Assembly (NCBI GenBank): GCA_021397835.1 | Contig: JAJFZO010000896.1 | Location: 908,501 to 972,500 of the forward strand | From: Moringa oleifera | Lineage: Eukaryota; Streptophyta; Magnoliopsida; Brassicales; Moringaceae | Reading direction: 5' to 3' | Length of the DNA: 64,000 nt | Part shown: positions 1 to 10,964 of the stretch, piece by piece | Layout of the letters: each line of letters starts with the position of its first letter | Position numbering within the stretch: position 1 is the first letter of the stretch | Notes under the pieces: model-generated | Seen by the model: only the letters and a program-made list of their open reading frames with translations | Databases searched by the model: none | What the model was told of the DNA's origin: nothing | Translations under genes and position numbers: made by a program

Positions 1-19
1 AACCAGTACTATGTAAGTT

Positions 20-511
20 TAAGCCCTTCTAGATAGATAACTTTGATAGAACTGTGGGATCACATCAAACAATTCTTGATAACAGCAAACCTTCAAGGAT
101 TGTTAAACCTTATCAAGTGCAAAGATTACTTGGACTTCTTGGTGAAGGTAGCTAATTAATGGTATGACTCTTTTCCTTTTAGCTTTATTAACTTTTTTGA
201 TTCCCTTAGATAGCTATTTTTGTAGCACTTCACAAGTAGCATGGTCAAGAAGCAAGAGATGGCTAGTTTGTTCCATGCCAAGTAATAACTAGGGGAGTCA
301 CTGTGAGACAACATGAAAGGATTCACCATGGCGACTTTGGAGGTGAAAGCACTAGATCATTCAAGGTTGATCTCAGTGGTCAAGAAAGGAATCTTGGCTG
401 AAGCGTTTCATAATGCACTTAGCAAAAAGATGCCAAAGAACTTAGAGGAGTTATTTCTAAAGGCAGAGAAGTATGTTAACAAGAAGGATGAAAAGAGAAA
501 ATTATTGGCCT
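20..511 (+). pseudogene. Ty3/gypsy gag fragment (retrotransposon gag domain)
   Basis: Decayed coding sequence for the capsid domain of a Ty3/gypsy-type gag polyprotein. Seen: a reading frame near 155-300 gives WYDSFPFSFINFFDSL and then HFTSSMVKKQEMASLF. After a few stops it continues as MATLEVKALDHSRLISVV, AFHNALSKKMPKNLEELF and KAEKYVNKKDEK up to a stop at 511-513. This matches the order of the plant gag domain: W-Y-x-S-L, then F...F, then the L-x-S-L-S-K-K-P-P-x-x-x-x-E-L-x-x-x-A-x-K-Y signature. The first ~130 bases probably hold the start of the same domain out of frame. No zinc knuckle, protease or pol follows, because the satellite-like array begins at about 512. The fragment is cut by the window edge on the left, so a longer element may lie outside. 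Confidence 0.75.
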
Positions 512-3199
512 AAGGTGTCACAGTTGGAGTTTGGCCATAAAATACCCTTACTATGAAAACGAGGAAAATTCATTTATTTGGAAATCCCAAAAAATAAGAT
601 TAAAGTCATTGCCAATTTTTGGAATTATATGTGATGATACTTAATTTTGCTTCTAAAATGATGCTAGCTCAAAGAATAATGGTTTGAGGCAATTCATTAA
701 CAACAAAGCATAAACAATATGGCATTACCGTAAAAAAGAATTAGAATTTAAATTGCCTATTCCAATTGAGGAGGTTGGATGAAATAAGATATGACAATGG
801 AAATTGCAGTCTTATGATTGCAAAAGAATAAAAGATATTAAGGCTAGAAGACCCCATCGCGGCCTTTTTCTTAGGATAGAATTAAGTAGTTAGAATTCTT
901 TGGAGCTTTTCCGAGAAGGTAATTCAAGGGATATAATGGCTCAAGAAATATGAAGAATAGACGGAAATGAGTATGAAATACTGATGGTGTTTCAGTGAGA
1001 TCACTTGTGTTTAAAAAATGAAAAACAAGTTTAAAGGAACAACACAGCATATATTGTGTATAAATGCTTTCTATTTTTGGTGTAACTTTCAATAAAAGAA
1101 ATACTTTTGAAAAATAAAAAGAGGAAATTAAAGTGGTTAAAATTAAGTTTACTCAAAAGAAAATAGGTTTAAAGGAAAAGCATAGTTAGAAATGATTTTG
1201 AAATACTAAGAGTGCTTTAATGAGATCAATTGTTTTTCAAAAATTAGTTTATTTTGAAATCCCTAAAAAATTGAAATTATAGCCACTACTAATTTTTTAA
1301 ATTGCATGCATCAAACCCTAATTTTGCTTCCAAAATTATGTGAGGTCTATGAAAAGTCAAAGAAGAATGGTTTGAGGCAGCAAACTAAAAGTATAACATA
1401 AACCTTATGGCATTATAGTAAAGAAAATGAGAATTTAAAATGGCTATTTCATCATAAAAGAAATCCATTCCCATGATCAACACAACTTTTTAGGGAGATT
1501 TTGTAAAAAATTCAGAAGTAGATGCGAAGAATTGAATGATAAATCTTGTCGAGAGTGATCTTAAGAATATTTTAGGTTAAATTGAAGGTCTAAAACATCA
1601 TAAGATTAAAAGAAATGAAAGTAGAAAGTAACCCTCATGAGCTTTACCTCGGTAGGAGAATTGAAAATTATGATTAAAGAGGACCGTCCTAAGGTAGTTT
1701 TTGAAAGATCCTTAAGAAGGTTGTATGAAATAAGAGATTATTACAAAATATTGCACTTATGTGATCGCGTAAGAACAATCTTGAAAGAAAAAAAATAAAA
1801 CGGCGAAAATATATTGATGCTAGAAGACCTTTTTATAGGCTCTTCGTTGGGTTAGAAATGAGTGCTTAAAAAGGCAATTTAAAGGTTCTGATGGCTCAAA
1901 AAGCATGAAGAATGGTTAAAAATGAGTATGAAATATAAAAGGTACTTTGTGGGCTCTTATTGTGTTTTAATGTGATCTCTTTTTGGTGTAACATTCAAGA
2001 AGAAAAAAATGCTTTTGGAGGACGAAAGGAAGAGTTTGAAAAGACTAAAATTAAGTTCCTACAAAAGAAGATCACTTGAAGATCCATATTTTACAAGTTA
2101 AATGATGTTAATTGGAGTTTGAAAGAGACAGTTATTGGCAAAATAGGAAGTCTTGTTGAAACTAGCCAAAATAACTCAAATATATATGTTTTTTCTGTTA
2201 ATGCTTCCACTTGTGTTGCATCATCCATTATTGCAATAAACAACATAAAAAAAACACTCAAAAGCATCCTTAAAGTTCACAAAATTCAAAAAAAAAAAAA
2301 ACACTAGATAACTTCACTATACATATCTAAGTTTTCAATAGTGTTCTAGGTCTTTGATGAAGGATTTAGGGTTGAAGGACTAACATATAGGGTTGAAGGT
2401 CAAGGTCGAAGGTGAAAGTTTAAGGTTAAGCGTTCAAGTCAAAGGTTAAGGTTTAGGGTTAACGCTGCAAGGTCTAAACTTAAGGACTGGTGGTTGAGAA
2501 TCATGAGTCCAAGGTCAAGGGTTTCGAGTCCTAGGTTTAGGGTCTAAAGTCAACAAATTAAAATTTAAGTTTCAGGGTTGTAGGTTTAGGGTTGAAGGTT
2601 AAGGATGCAAGTTTTCAAGTTCACCCTTTATATGAAAAGGGTTTATTTCTTTGGAAATCTTTTTAAAAAATAGAATTGGAATTATTATTTTTTTAAATGA
2701 TACGTACCAATACCTAATTTTTCTTCCAAAATAATAAAAGGTCTACAAGATGTCAAAGAAGAATGGTTAAGGCATTGCACTAATAGTAAAGGATAAACCA
2801 TATGGCATTATAGTAAAAAAGAATGAGAATTATCCTTCGAAGGTAAATGAACTACATTTTAATGACTAATAAGGCTCTTCGAGGGAGGTTTTGCAAAAAA
2901 TCCAAAAGGTGATGTAAAGAAATGAATGATGAATCTTGTATAAAGTAATCTCATCAATATTTTTGGAATAAAGCATGATCGGATGAAAAAAAAAATGAAA
3001 GTAGAAAGTGACCATCATGAGCTTATCTTGGTAGGAGAATTGAAAAATTATTATTAAAGAGGCCTCTTTTAAGGTAGTTTCTGAAAGATCCTTGAAGAGA
3101 TTGGACAAAATGAGAGACATATGTAGGAGATTACAGTCTTATGATTACGGAAGAATAATCTTAAAAGCCAAAGAACTATAGAGAAAAGAAACATTAATG
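512..3199 (+). repeat. Backbone tandem array, block 1 (units 1-3a)
   Basis: Three head-to-tail units of the array that underlies the window. Unit 1 (~512-1245) is a short form without the TATA/telomere-like tail. Unit 2 (~1245-2640) is a full form; its TATA site is altered to TATACATA (~2318), followed by a GGTTTAGGG-like tract at ~2340-2630. Unit 3 starts at ~2645 and is interrupted at 3200 by CACTA #1, resuming at 7381. Recurrent landmarks in all blocks are a TTTCTTTGGAAATCC-type start, CTCATGACCAACAAGGCTCTTC, GGAAATGAGTATGAAATACT and GATTTTACAAGTTAAATGATG. Short ORFs exist on both strands but recur only as repeat shadows. Confidence 0.8.
2340..2635 (+). repeat. Degenerate telomere-like G-rich tract
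   Basis: This tract is built from permutations of GGTTTAGGGTTAAGG and AAGGTCTAGGGTC, reminiscent of the plant telomere repeat TTTAGGG but irregular in phase and spacing. It follows the TATA-like site of backbone unit 2. Equivalent tracts occur at about 8200-8545, 22990-23165, 30115-30530, 31115-31510, 32650-33090, 39690-40030, 40550-40905, 42120-42485, 57500-57810, 59225-59620 and 60275-60400, always in the same orientation and at the same place in the unit. Confidence 0.75.
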
Positions 3200-3677
3200 C
3201 ACTACTACATAAATTATAGTAAGTGACAATAATTTAATGATAATTATTCAAAGAACTGTCATTAAAAATTTTTTTAACACTTTTAATGATAGTTCTTCCA
3301 AAACTGCCGTTAAAAATAGGGTCTTTAAAATTAGTTAACAATATGCTGATATCAAAGATTATCCTTCCATGCCAATTCAATAAGAACTGGCATTAAAATA
3401 CCATCCTTAGATCTTTTAACACCAGTTGTTCAAGAACTAGTGTTAAAGGCGTGAATAAAAAAGACTAGCACTGGGGCCTTTAACAAAAGTTCTTTCAGAA
3501 CTAGCGTTAAAGGCCCTCACTTATATAACCAACCTTGGGATGGGGACAGCCTTCAATAGCCTTGCATGCCAATTCTACCCATAACTGATGTGAAAGGCTG
3601 TGGCCTTCAATGCTAGTTTTGCCAGTACTAGCATTGAAGGCTATTGCTCTTCAAGCCAGCTCTGCTAATGTCATTTA
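3200..3677 (+). repeat. CACTA #1 left TIR and subterminal inverted motifs
   Basis: After the terminal CACTACTACA come repeated imperfect palindromes of the form TTTAATGAYAGTTCTT..AAGAACTGTCATTAAA. They grade inward into variants of the type CTTTAACRCYAGTT...AACTAGYGTTAAAGG, and then CTTCAATGCTAG...CTAGCATTGAAGG. In CACTA elements such subterminal repeats bind the TNPA-type protein. Here each palindrome could fold as a hairpin of about 35 bases. Confidence 0.85.
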
Positions 3678-4919
3678 AGCTTCCTTTGTCCTGTTTTTAT
3701 TGTTTTTGGTCATCATTTACTTTATACATACTTCAAAAGTATGTGATATAAAAATAGGCAATCAAGAAGTTTTTGGAGAAAGTAATAAAAACCTTGAAAC
3801 ACCACGTAAGAAAAACACAAGGATGCACTAAAAGCATTGCATATATTGAACTTCAATTACTAACTTGTTTTCCAAAATTGTACCAAAATTCTTAAACAAG
3901 CTCCCTATAACATGCATGGGTGAATAAAACAATAAATACTAGTCAAGAATCTCCTCAATCACTATTATGCAGTGACTCAATTTGTAATCTAATCATAGGG
4001 AATATTATCATTCAAGGTCACTCCTCCCCATACTCGAAACGAAGCACCTCCTTTGACACATCCAACAACTCCTTTACTATGACTTATTTGGCCTCATATT
4101 CCTTTTCCTTATCACAGGTTTCTTTATCCGTCAATAGCTGCTTCACTAGTTTTTCATCTTCATGTAACCGTTTCCACTCAACGACCCACTTGTTCTATTC
4201 TTCCTTCAACATTCTCCTATTCTCATGATCCTGCTCAGTCAATGGAAAGGACACATCTTGGTTCTTGGCCTCATATTTCTTACTATACTTATTTAAGTTC
4301 TTTGCAATCTTTTCTTCCTTCTCGGGTGTCAAGAAAGATGTTGGCCCTGAGCACTAGAAAAATAATAGCAAAAGATAGGAAAATGAGTCCAGCAAATCAT
4401 TAGAGAACAAAGTGCTAGGGCATGGAAATGTAGAATGCTCTAGTATACAGAGGATTACTGATGCTCATACAAAATAAAATTGTATAATGACCTAATACCA
4501 CACAAAGGCTAGTATAGCATGATAACTTTACTACAACATGCCAATACATTTTGTAATCTCTAACACTAAAAAGATTCTTCTGCCTTGACTTCTCTTTATT
4601 GGGAATTTGAACAAGACTCACATTGAAAATTAATGAATACAAAACATCATTACCAATTAGTTAGCTTATAAGAAGACAGAGCTACTGAAATGAAATACTA
4701 GTACATACCCTAGCAGGCTAATTCCTACCACCAAGTTCAGGAACAAAAAGTGCAAGACTGGGATCTGTTAGTGACGAAATGAAGTCCAGTACTGTCAAAA
4801 GAGAATAAAACCTTACCATTAGTCAATAAAGAATCATATCACTTGTGAGAAGAGTGGGAAAGAGAAAAAGGTTATTTAAAAGTCAATCAATAAAAATGGA
4901 AACATTACAATAAGTTGTC
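3678..4919 (-). pseudogene. Captured cargo in CACTA #1, unidentified multi-exon gene fragment
   Basis: Foreign sequence lodged between two blocks of subterminal motifs. The minus strand has exon-like pieces. At ~4805-4700 a frame reads LDFISSLTDPSLALFVPELG and ends at AGG|GTATGT, a good splice donor. At ~4640-4555 it reads IPNKEKSRQKNLFSVRDY. At ~4360-3950 there is a charged, helix-rich stretch including TPEKEEKIAKNLNKYSKKYE and RLHEDEKLVKQLLTDKETC, broken by several stops. Base composition is less AT-biased than the flanks. I do not recognise the family. The charged region suggests a coiled coil and the pieces look like exons separated by introns, so a DNA-level capture of a host gene is my inference. 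Confidence 0.45.
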
Positions 4920-5125
4920 GACTCACAGCCGATGCAAGGGATAGCCTTTAATATCCTTTCATGCTAGTTTTGCCACAACTAGCATGAAAGGCGGTGTCTT
5001 TTAATGGTAGTTTTGCTAGAACTGATGTTGAAGGATATCCCATGCTCTTCACACTAGTTTTGGCCTGTGAAAGGTGTCCTTTAATGCCAGTTCTGGCAAA
5101 ACTAGTATTAAAAGGTGTCTAGCTT
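4920..5125 (+). repeat. CACTA #1 inner block of subterminal motifs
   Basis: A second cluster of motifs lies on the far side of the cargo. Examples are CCTTTCATGCTAGTTTTGCC.ACAACTAGCATGAAAGG (about 4958-4992), a CTTTTAATGGTAGTTTTGCTAGAACTGATGTTGAAGG variant (about 5008-5036) and TTTAATGCCAGTTCTGGCAAAACTAGTATTAAAAGG (about 5080-5116). They match the innermost motifs of the outer block in type and orientation. Confidence 0.8.
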
Positions 5126-5224
5126 TAGTTTAAGTAGCTAAGGATCCTTAATTCATCTCTAGATCCCGATAGCAGCAAGGTGCGCCTTTTTTACTCTCAC
5201 CTTCATCCTTTTTCTCTTTACTCT

Positions 5225-5515
5225 TTGTTTAAAAGTAGTTGAACTAGGTATTAGCAGTCGCACTACTTCTTTCTGACCCTTCTCTTCTTTACTCCCCATC
5301 CAAAAGTAGCTAGGCCAGCTGCTAATAGCCATACTTTTTCTCTCTGATCCTCTCTTTTTTGGTCTTTGTCCAAAAGCAGCTAGACCAGCTACTGGCATGG
5401 CAGTTGCACTACCTCTTTTTCGGCCTTCTCTTCTTTGCTCTATGTCCAAAAATAGCTAGGCTAGCTGCTCGTAGCCGCACTTCCTCTCTTTGGCCCTCTT
5501 TCGTTTGTTCTTTCC
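5225..5515 (+). repeat. ~70-bp minisatellite in CACTA #1 (about 4 copies)
   Basis: A tandem unit of about 69-73 bp containing GTCCAAAAGTAGCTAGACCAG, then GCACTACCTCTCTTTGGCC and TCTTCTTTGCTCT. Copies start near 5228, 5297, 5368 and 5441. A homologous array lies at 63277-63570 in CACTA #4, and a diverged inverted one at 35290-35600 in CACTA #3. ORFs across it on both strands come from the repeat and are not genes. Confidence 0.8.
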
Positions 5516-5579
5516 CTGCTCCCTTCTCTATCTTTTGTCTTAATCTTCACAAGGACCAGTAGCACCCTTCCTTTCCATT

Positions 5580-5950
5580 CCTTCATCTTTAACATTCAAA
5601 CATAAGTAAATATTTTGATATAGATTCAAAAATTTTTCATAAAATTTATATTTTACTATTTTTGTTCAATTTGGTTAATTTTGGTTTAAAAATTGTATTG
5701 AGAATGTATATTATTTTAAGAAGCTCTTTATTAAGTGTGTTTGGTGAGTTTTTATTGACAAAATTTGGGTTTTTTTTTTGTAAGTATATTTGAATGAATA
5801 TATTTGATGTGGATGGGTATACATTGATGAATTTATTATTTGATCATTATTAAAAATTTTAGATTAATTGATGAATTAACTAGATAAATTTATATTCTGA
5901 TGAATTAATACACATTAGGTGTAGATGAATTGGTATTTGAATGTATTTTT
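5580..5950 (+). other. AT-rich CACTA core shared with element #4
   Basis: No coding signal. The stretch starts TTCCTTCATCTTTAACATTCAAAC and is closely matched at 63625-64000 in CACTA #4. Its conserved position between the minisatellite and the Ulp1-type exons suggests the leader or first intron of the element's gene, which is inference. Confidence 0.5.
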
Positions 5951-5959
5951 TTTAACTAT

Positions 5960-6430
5960 TAAGAATATTGATTATTTTCTACTGGCAACTCTTTCAAATT
6001 GTTCAAAGTTATCAAAGAATCAAGCAATAGAAGCATTCCTAAGAATATTCCTGCTAAGGTATGTATATTTAAACCTATATATGATGTTAGTTTTATTTAT
6101 TTTACAAAATGTAACAGTTAAAAATTTTTAATGTAGTGTCCATATTAGCCTTCAAATAGTAAGTATGGATATTATGTTATGAAATTTTTAAGAGACATCA
6201 TTGATAGACGTGATAGAAATATCCCATATGCAAAAATAGTAAGTTTTTAAGCATTTGCTTATGTAAATACTTAAGTAATTAATTAATGTGCTTACTAAAA
6301 GTTTTAATTTGATTAATTTTTTTATTTATAAATATAGTTAGTGGACATAGATACTTAAACCAAATCGAATAGTCATGAAGTTAGAAAAGAGGTTGAAAAA
6401 TTTCCTCAGAGTGCTAGATTAAAAAGTTAA
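5960..6430 (+). pseudogene. Ulp1-type (C48) cysteine protease remnant in CACTA #1
   Basis: The C-terminal end of the Ulp1-like gene that many CACTA elements carry. Ulp1 enzymes cleave SUMO-type conjugates; the transposon-borne versions have no proven role. Three exon pieces are visible: one ending at 6057 (…GAATATTCCTGCTAAG|GTATG), one at ~6138-6238, and one at ~6339-6430 beginning LVDIDT. The middle exon reads NSKYGYYVMKFLRDIID, so the position of the catalytic Cys is Tyr (TAT at 6164-6166). It also has a stop just after CPY. The upstream His/Asp part is missing. Element #3 encodes the same exon with Cys. The 540 bases after it (6440-7000) show only AT-rich DNA. Confidence 0.75.
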
Positions 6431-7009
6431 ACCTTGAAGATTATGTATGACAATGTATATTTAACTCATGTATTGTACATAAGGAGTTCAATTATAATAT
6501 TATTTTTTTTTTGTTTTATTCATCTTTTATTACTTTTTTGAATTGTATTATGTTGAAGTGTTTTCAAACATAAAAGAAGTAATGACAGTTTTAGTAAGAT
6601 TGGTATTCAAGTGTATAACAAGAAAAAGTTTTTTCCTTGAAGTGTTAAAGTGTTGGTATTGAAGTATTGGTATTGAAGTGTTGGTGTGATTATGTTGAAG
6701 GAAGAAATATAGTATAGTTGTTTCATTGAAGTGTATAAAAAGAATTATGATTAGTGTATTTGATAATTTTATACTTATATGTGCTGACTAAGTTTAATTC
6801 AACTGTCATATTTACATATTGTAATCTAATTTTGATGGAGAAAATTTTGGTTGCATATTATGAGAAATTGTGTTGATATATATGGTTGATGTGAAAGAGA
6901 TGGAGATGAAGAATTTTATATATGCAGGTTGTGGATAATTTGAAAATAGAAATTTTGTATTTATTCTAAAATTAATAAAAAATATATATTTTTAAAGATA
7001 GTTCTATTA

Positions 7010-7380
7010 AAATTATCATCGAAGATGGAAACTTTTAACAATAGTTCTATCATCATTGTTGTTAAAAGGGGGTCCCATTTGATAATAGTTCTAACAGAAC
7101 TATCGTCTAAGGTAAGGTGGCCTTTAATGATAGTTTTATTAGAACTATCATTAAAGGCCCTCCCTTTTAACGACAATTTTAATAGAACTATCATTAAAGG
7201 TCTTTTTAACGATAATTCTAATAGAACCGTCATTAAAGACCTCACTTTTAACGATAATTCTATTTCAATAACTGTCATTAAAACCTCTCCCCTTTTAATG
7301 ACATGAACAAAGATGACAGTTCTATAACTAGCATTAAAAGTCATTTTTAACTACCAGTAAAGCCTTTATTTGTAGTAGTG
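7010..7380 (+). repeat. CACTA #1 right subterminal array and TIR
   Basis: At least six imperfect palindromes of the TTTAATGATAGTTYTRTTAGAACTATCATTAAAGG type are spaced about 55 bp apart, ending in the terminal TGTAGTAGTG. Because the motifs are inverted repeats, open frames appear on both strands across this stretch; they are artefacts. Confidence 0.85.
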
Positions 7381-8721
7381 ATGCTAAAACACTTGTTGAT
7401 GGGCTTTTTCTTAGGTTAGAACTGAGTATTTGGAATTATTTAAAGCTTTTCAAAGAAGGCAACTGGAGAGATCTGAAGGCTCAAGCAACATCAAGGATAG
7501 TTAAAAATAAGTACGAAATACTGAAGGTGCTTCAGTTAGATCAATTATGCTTTCAAAAAAAAAAAAGTATTAAAGCAATAATATAGGGTATCTTAGGTTT
7601 GATGTGCATTAATCATTCTCAAGTAACTTCCAAGAAAGAAAAATGCTTTTGAATGATGAAATATGAAAATTAAGATGGCTAAAATTAAGTTATCTCAAAA
7701 GAAAATAGGTCAAAATGAAGAGCATAGTTGGAAATGAGTATGAAATATTAAGGGTGCATTAATGACACCAGCTATATTTTAAAAACAAAAGGAAAAAAGG
7801 TTTGAAGGAAGAGCATAGGGTAACTTGTGTCTTGATGCAAGCTCTTTGTGGAGTAACTTTCAAGATGGAAAAATCCTTTCAAAGGATAAAAAATTTGTAA
7901 TTAAAATCGCTAAATTTAAGTTATCACAGAAGAAAATCACTTAAAGATTTAGATTTTACAAGTTAAATGGTGTTAGCTAGAGTTTGGAAGAGATAGTTAT
8001 TGGCAAAATACAAAGTGATGTCAAAGCTAGCAAAAACTACTTTTTTCCCTTAATGCTTCCACTTGTCAATCTTCATTCAATCTTACAACGAAAAACATTA
8101 AAAAAAAACAAAAAAACCAAAACGCATTAAAGAAGCACTTAAAATTCAAAAAAATAATATATAAATGCACTATAAATAGTTGAATTATCAAATGGGTTAT
8201 AGGCTTATGATGAAAGGCATAAGGTTGAAGGTCTAAGCTCAAGTTTAAAGGTCTAAGGTCCTAGGTCTAAGGTGTAGGTTAACGATCCAAATCAAAGGTT
8301 TAAGGTTAAGGGTTACGGTTGCAAAGTCCAGGATTAAGGATAACTATCAAAGGTCATGAGTCCAAGGTTTAGGGTCGTGCGTCATGGGCTAGGGTTTAAC
8401 ATCAGGAAAGTAAAATATGAAGTTCAAGGTTATAAGTTGAGGACGCAAGTTTTCAACTTCTAGCTTTTTCAGGGGTCAAGGTTCAAGCTTAGGGTTAAGG
8501 GACTATGGTGGTCTAAGGTGTCATTGCTGAGGTTTCACTATGAAAAACCATCAATGTGAAAAAGGAGAATTTTTTTAAGGAAATCTAAAAAAATTAATAT
8601 TAGAGTTGTTGACAATTTTTCAAATTTGTGGAGTACTCAAAATTATTCGAAGCTTTTTTGAAAAATAAAATTTGAAGGATCTGACAACTCAAAAAACATG
8701 TAGAATAGATGGAAATGAGTA
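7381..8721 (+). repeat. Backbone tandem array, block 2 (units 3b and 4a)
   Basis: This block continues unit 3 exactly where CACTA #1 interrupted it (CTAAAACACTTGTTGATGGGC after the ATG duplication). It passes an internal duplication of the GAAATGAGTATGAAAT segment, a TATA site at 8171-8179 and a telomere-like tract at ~8200-8545. Unit 4 starts at ~8550, jumps by internal deletion to the GGAAATGAGTA segment and is interrupted at 8722 by CACTA #2. Units 15-16 (57850-60400) and 7-8 (28967-31510) have the same organisation without these insertions. Confidence 0.8.
8171..8179 (+). promoter_or_regulatory. TATAAATAG box conserved in backbone units
   Basis: A perfect plant-type TATA sequence in the context ATAAATGCACTATAAATAGTTGA, immediately upstream of the telomere-like tract. 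Equivalent sites are at 22970-22978 (TATAAATAC), 24491-24499, 30084-30092 (TATAAATGG), 31081-31089, 40521-40529, 59201-59209 (TATAAATGG) and 60245-60253. It is decayed in units at ~2318, ~32635, ~39665, ~42105 and ~57490. Its conservation in otherwise diverged units could mean the repeat descends from a promoter- or LTR-bearing element. No transcript is implied by sequence alone. Confidence 0.5.
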
Positions 8722-8744
8722 CATGACAACAAACATAAGATTAT

Positions 8745-8960
8745 TTTACACTGGATAGTTCACAGTTTTAATAACAACTGTGAATAAAAGAATTATTGTT
8801 CACAGTTGTAACAAGACTGTGAGCAAAGGTTTCTTTTATTCACAGTTTTTATCAAAACTGTGAATAAAAATATATATGTTCATAGTTGTGCTTATAACGA
8901 TGAACTAAAAAAACCTTTTATTCACAGTTATGTTTATAATTGTGAACAAAAGTGACCTTT
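8745..8960 (+). repeat. CACTA #2 left subterminal inverted motifs
   Basis: Palindromic motifs GTTCACAGTTTTAATAACAACTGTGAATAAAAG and variants are repeated about four times. They run up to the start of non-repetitive cargo near 8961. Confidence 0.85.
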
Positions 8961-10519
8961 GTTCACCAAATTGAAAAGTCTACAAAATATTCATCTATGT
9001 TTTCAATTTTTTCACCCTTGTTACGGTTGCTTATTTTTGCCTCTAGATCATTGGCCTCATCGTCCATTACAGCTTTTCAACCCGAGGCCTTCTCTCTCAG
9101 CCATGGTGGTCAACCGATACAAGCTCAGAGGCAACATCTTCAACTACAATCATGGTGGTATGCGTTGCAGCACTGGCCTTATCTCTATAGACCTCACCAA
9201 ACAGCTCTTACAGGTTTGACTCTAACCATTACTCAACTCACTGAAGTTACTGTAACAAAGAACCAGACAATAAATGTAGTGGAATTTACAAGTCTAAGAT
9301 GCATGCACTATCACAAAACACACTCAACCAGGAGGGAAATGGACATGCTTTCTACAAAAAGGAATAAAGGGAGAAGTTTTGAGCCTCTCCTAGTCTAGTT
9401 TTCTCAATCTTTCAACCTCAGCCTCTCCTGCATAAATCTTATCTTCCAACCTAAAAAAATAGAGGAAAATCTCTTTTGGCCGCTAAATCCTCACGGTAAA
9501 AATTATTCCACTTTTACCTAAAAATCTCTTCATGTGATCAAGAGGGCCTTTTTTTTCAGTAGATCTTGCCCCCCATACTCACCTCAGCTTGCTTTCTCTT
9601 TTTCTTGTTTTAGACTTGGATCTAGGGGCCCAACGCCATATCCCTGCTCGAAAAGATGGTCATCTGTGCGTCACAACTACTGGTGTCATCACTCTGCAAA
9701 TAAGGTAATCGACAAAGCAGTGGGTGGCATTATGACTGGGCACTAGGGTGTAGGCTAGAAAGGTTCTTACAATGTTCATCCAATCGAGAAGCAGCATTCT
9801 TCTTTTTCTTGAGAGGGAGGAGGGCTTTCTAAGAAATGCTTGGGACCTTCCTCAACCAATTTAGTTGTGTCATGCTTCTCGAGCTCTAGTACCTCATGAT
9901 CCGATCTCAGTAGGTTCCAGGAAAACCAAGGCATAGGACGAAAGCACATTTGACGAAGCCATGTCTAAAAGAGGGGGTCAACGTGGCATGGATCCTTGAG
10001 AGAATGAGATCGTCAGAGACTATACCTGGGCTAAGAATCAAAGCAAAGCTGAACAGAACTAGCCACACATCCACAACTAACCAGGGTTCGCTAAAGACCT
10101 TAATCTATTTATTTCATAAAAGAATAAAGATGGGCAAAAGCTTACTTTTCTGTAAGGAAGGCAACAAAAAACATCTCAGCCTAGGTAGAGCAGTGTTTAA
10201 GGGCAGAAGCTTACTTTAGAACAGAACTCGCCATTTTTCTTCCTAAAAAGCCATTGTTCTCTTTTGTATAAATTCTATATGTTGAGTTTGAACTCTGACT
10301 ATTTTTCTTATGTAAACATATACAAAAAGCAAAGCCCTCCGCCGCCTCATAGCATTAGGAGGAGAGGGACGCTCACACATGCCCACCACCAGTAAGCCAA
10401 AGTTACAGTTGGCCGTCTTCAGCCCTCCCCTTCTGTCATGTGCTTTCTTTTTCTAGTGAAGCTGCGAATTCATGTGCAAGTGAATGAAGAAGCCAGCAAG
10501 TAGTGAGTGAATAAAAAGG
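8961..10519 (+). other. Captured cargo in CACTA #2, unidentified
   Basis: About 1.56 kb of less AT-rich, non-repetitive DNA enclosed between two blocks of CACTA #2 subterminal motifs. Short open stretches exist on the plus strand (8952-9398; 9534-9746; 9950-10219) and in other frames. One is a possible exon end: a frame starting ATGGTGGTCAACCG near 9100 with reading [14 protein letters not shown] and a GT at ~9211. None matches a family I can name. A polypyrimidine-rich CTCTTTTTCTTGTTTTAG at ~9596-9613 could be a splice acceptor. By analogy with #3, I infer a captured host sequence. Confidence 0.4.
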
Positions 10520-10602
10520 ACCAGACTTTTATTCACAGTTATAGCCATAATTGTGAATAAAGGATTTTATTCACAATGATGGCTGTAATTGTGAATAAAG
10601 AC
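10520..10602 (+). repeat. CACTA #2 inner block of subterminal motifs
   Basis: Two further motif pairs lie here: TTTATTCACAGTTATAGCC.ATAATTGTGAATAAAGG and TTTATTCACAATGATGGC.TGTAATTGTGAATAAAG. They close the cargo on its right side. Confidence 0.8.
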
Positions 10603-10964
10603 TCTGCATCTTCCACAGAAACATCGATAAACTTCATTCATTCTTTCTTTTTCTTTATTTACTCGAGATAAACTTTGATTCTTCAGGTAGTAAATATCAG
10701 GTATGAAGTACACACTATAAGGAGAGCCTCTTTGGGTTCTAGATGTGCAAACCAAACATTCGATCAGCCTTAACTATTTGCATTGAAGGGATTAAGAGTG
10801 TGCATGGTGCTGCTTGCTTTTACGTTCCACAAGTGGTAGCTTGAATCTCCTCCTTTTTTTTCGGTAAGTTTAATCCTTTTTCCCAAAATGTTGTGCTTAT
10901 CTTTTTTGTTAAAATGCAAAAATTATTGTTCCTTGATTTTTTGCTTTTAGTTCATTATTTTTAA
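10603..10964 (+). other. Probable leader region of CACTA #2
   Basis: About 360 bp between the inner motif block and the minisatellite, with pyrimidine-rich stretches and a possible splice donor (TTTTTTCGGTAAGTTTAATCC near 10860-10875). I infer promoter, untranslated leader and first-intron start. No ORF here is convincing. Confidence 0.35.

Larger units (their letters stand above)
3200..7380 (+). mobile_element. CACTA transposon #1, non-autonomous
   Basis: A complete 4,181-bp CACTA element. The left end reads CACTACTACATAAATTATAG, the right end TGTAGTAGTG. It is flanked by the 3-bp target duplication ATG (3197-3199 and 7381-7383). The pre-insertion sequence ATTAATGCTAAA is present uninterrupted at ~29310 and ~58428 in other backbone copies. 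It has no TNP2 transposase. Contents in order: subterminal inverted motifs, an unidentified captured cargo, a second block of motifs, a ~70-bp minisatellite, an AT-rich stretch, a broken Ulp1-type exon and the right subterminal array. It is the same family as #4 (same ends and AT-rich core) and #3 (inverted). Confidence 0.92.

Noticed and set aside
871..1092. Minus-strand ORF with FHTHFRLFFIFLEP, also at 24946-25325, 39007-39219, 55953-56249 and 56889-57098
   Set aside because: It recurs at the same place in each backbone unit with drifting ends and no family match. It is best explained as a repeat shadow, although its recurrence was considered.
2340..2640. True telomere or interstitial telomere array
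   Set aside because: TTTAGGG words are present but not in a regular 7-bp register. Called telomere-like only.
5159..5562. ORFs on both strands over the CACTA #1 minisatellite, and similar ones at 63157-63592 and 35207-35712
   Set aside because: Translations repeat with the 70-88-bp unit. No independent coding evidence.
6961..7344. Overlapping ORFs on both strands (6961-7344 minus, 7025-7306 plus)
   Set aside because: They are produced by the inverted subterminal motifs; the encoded peptides are the motif read over and over.
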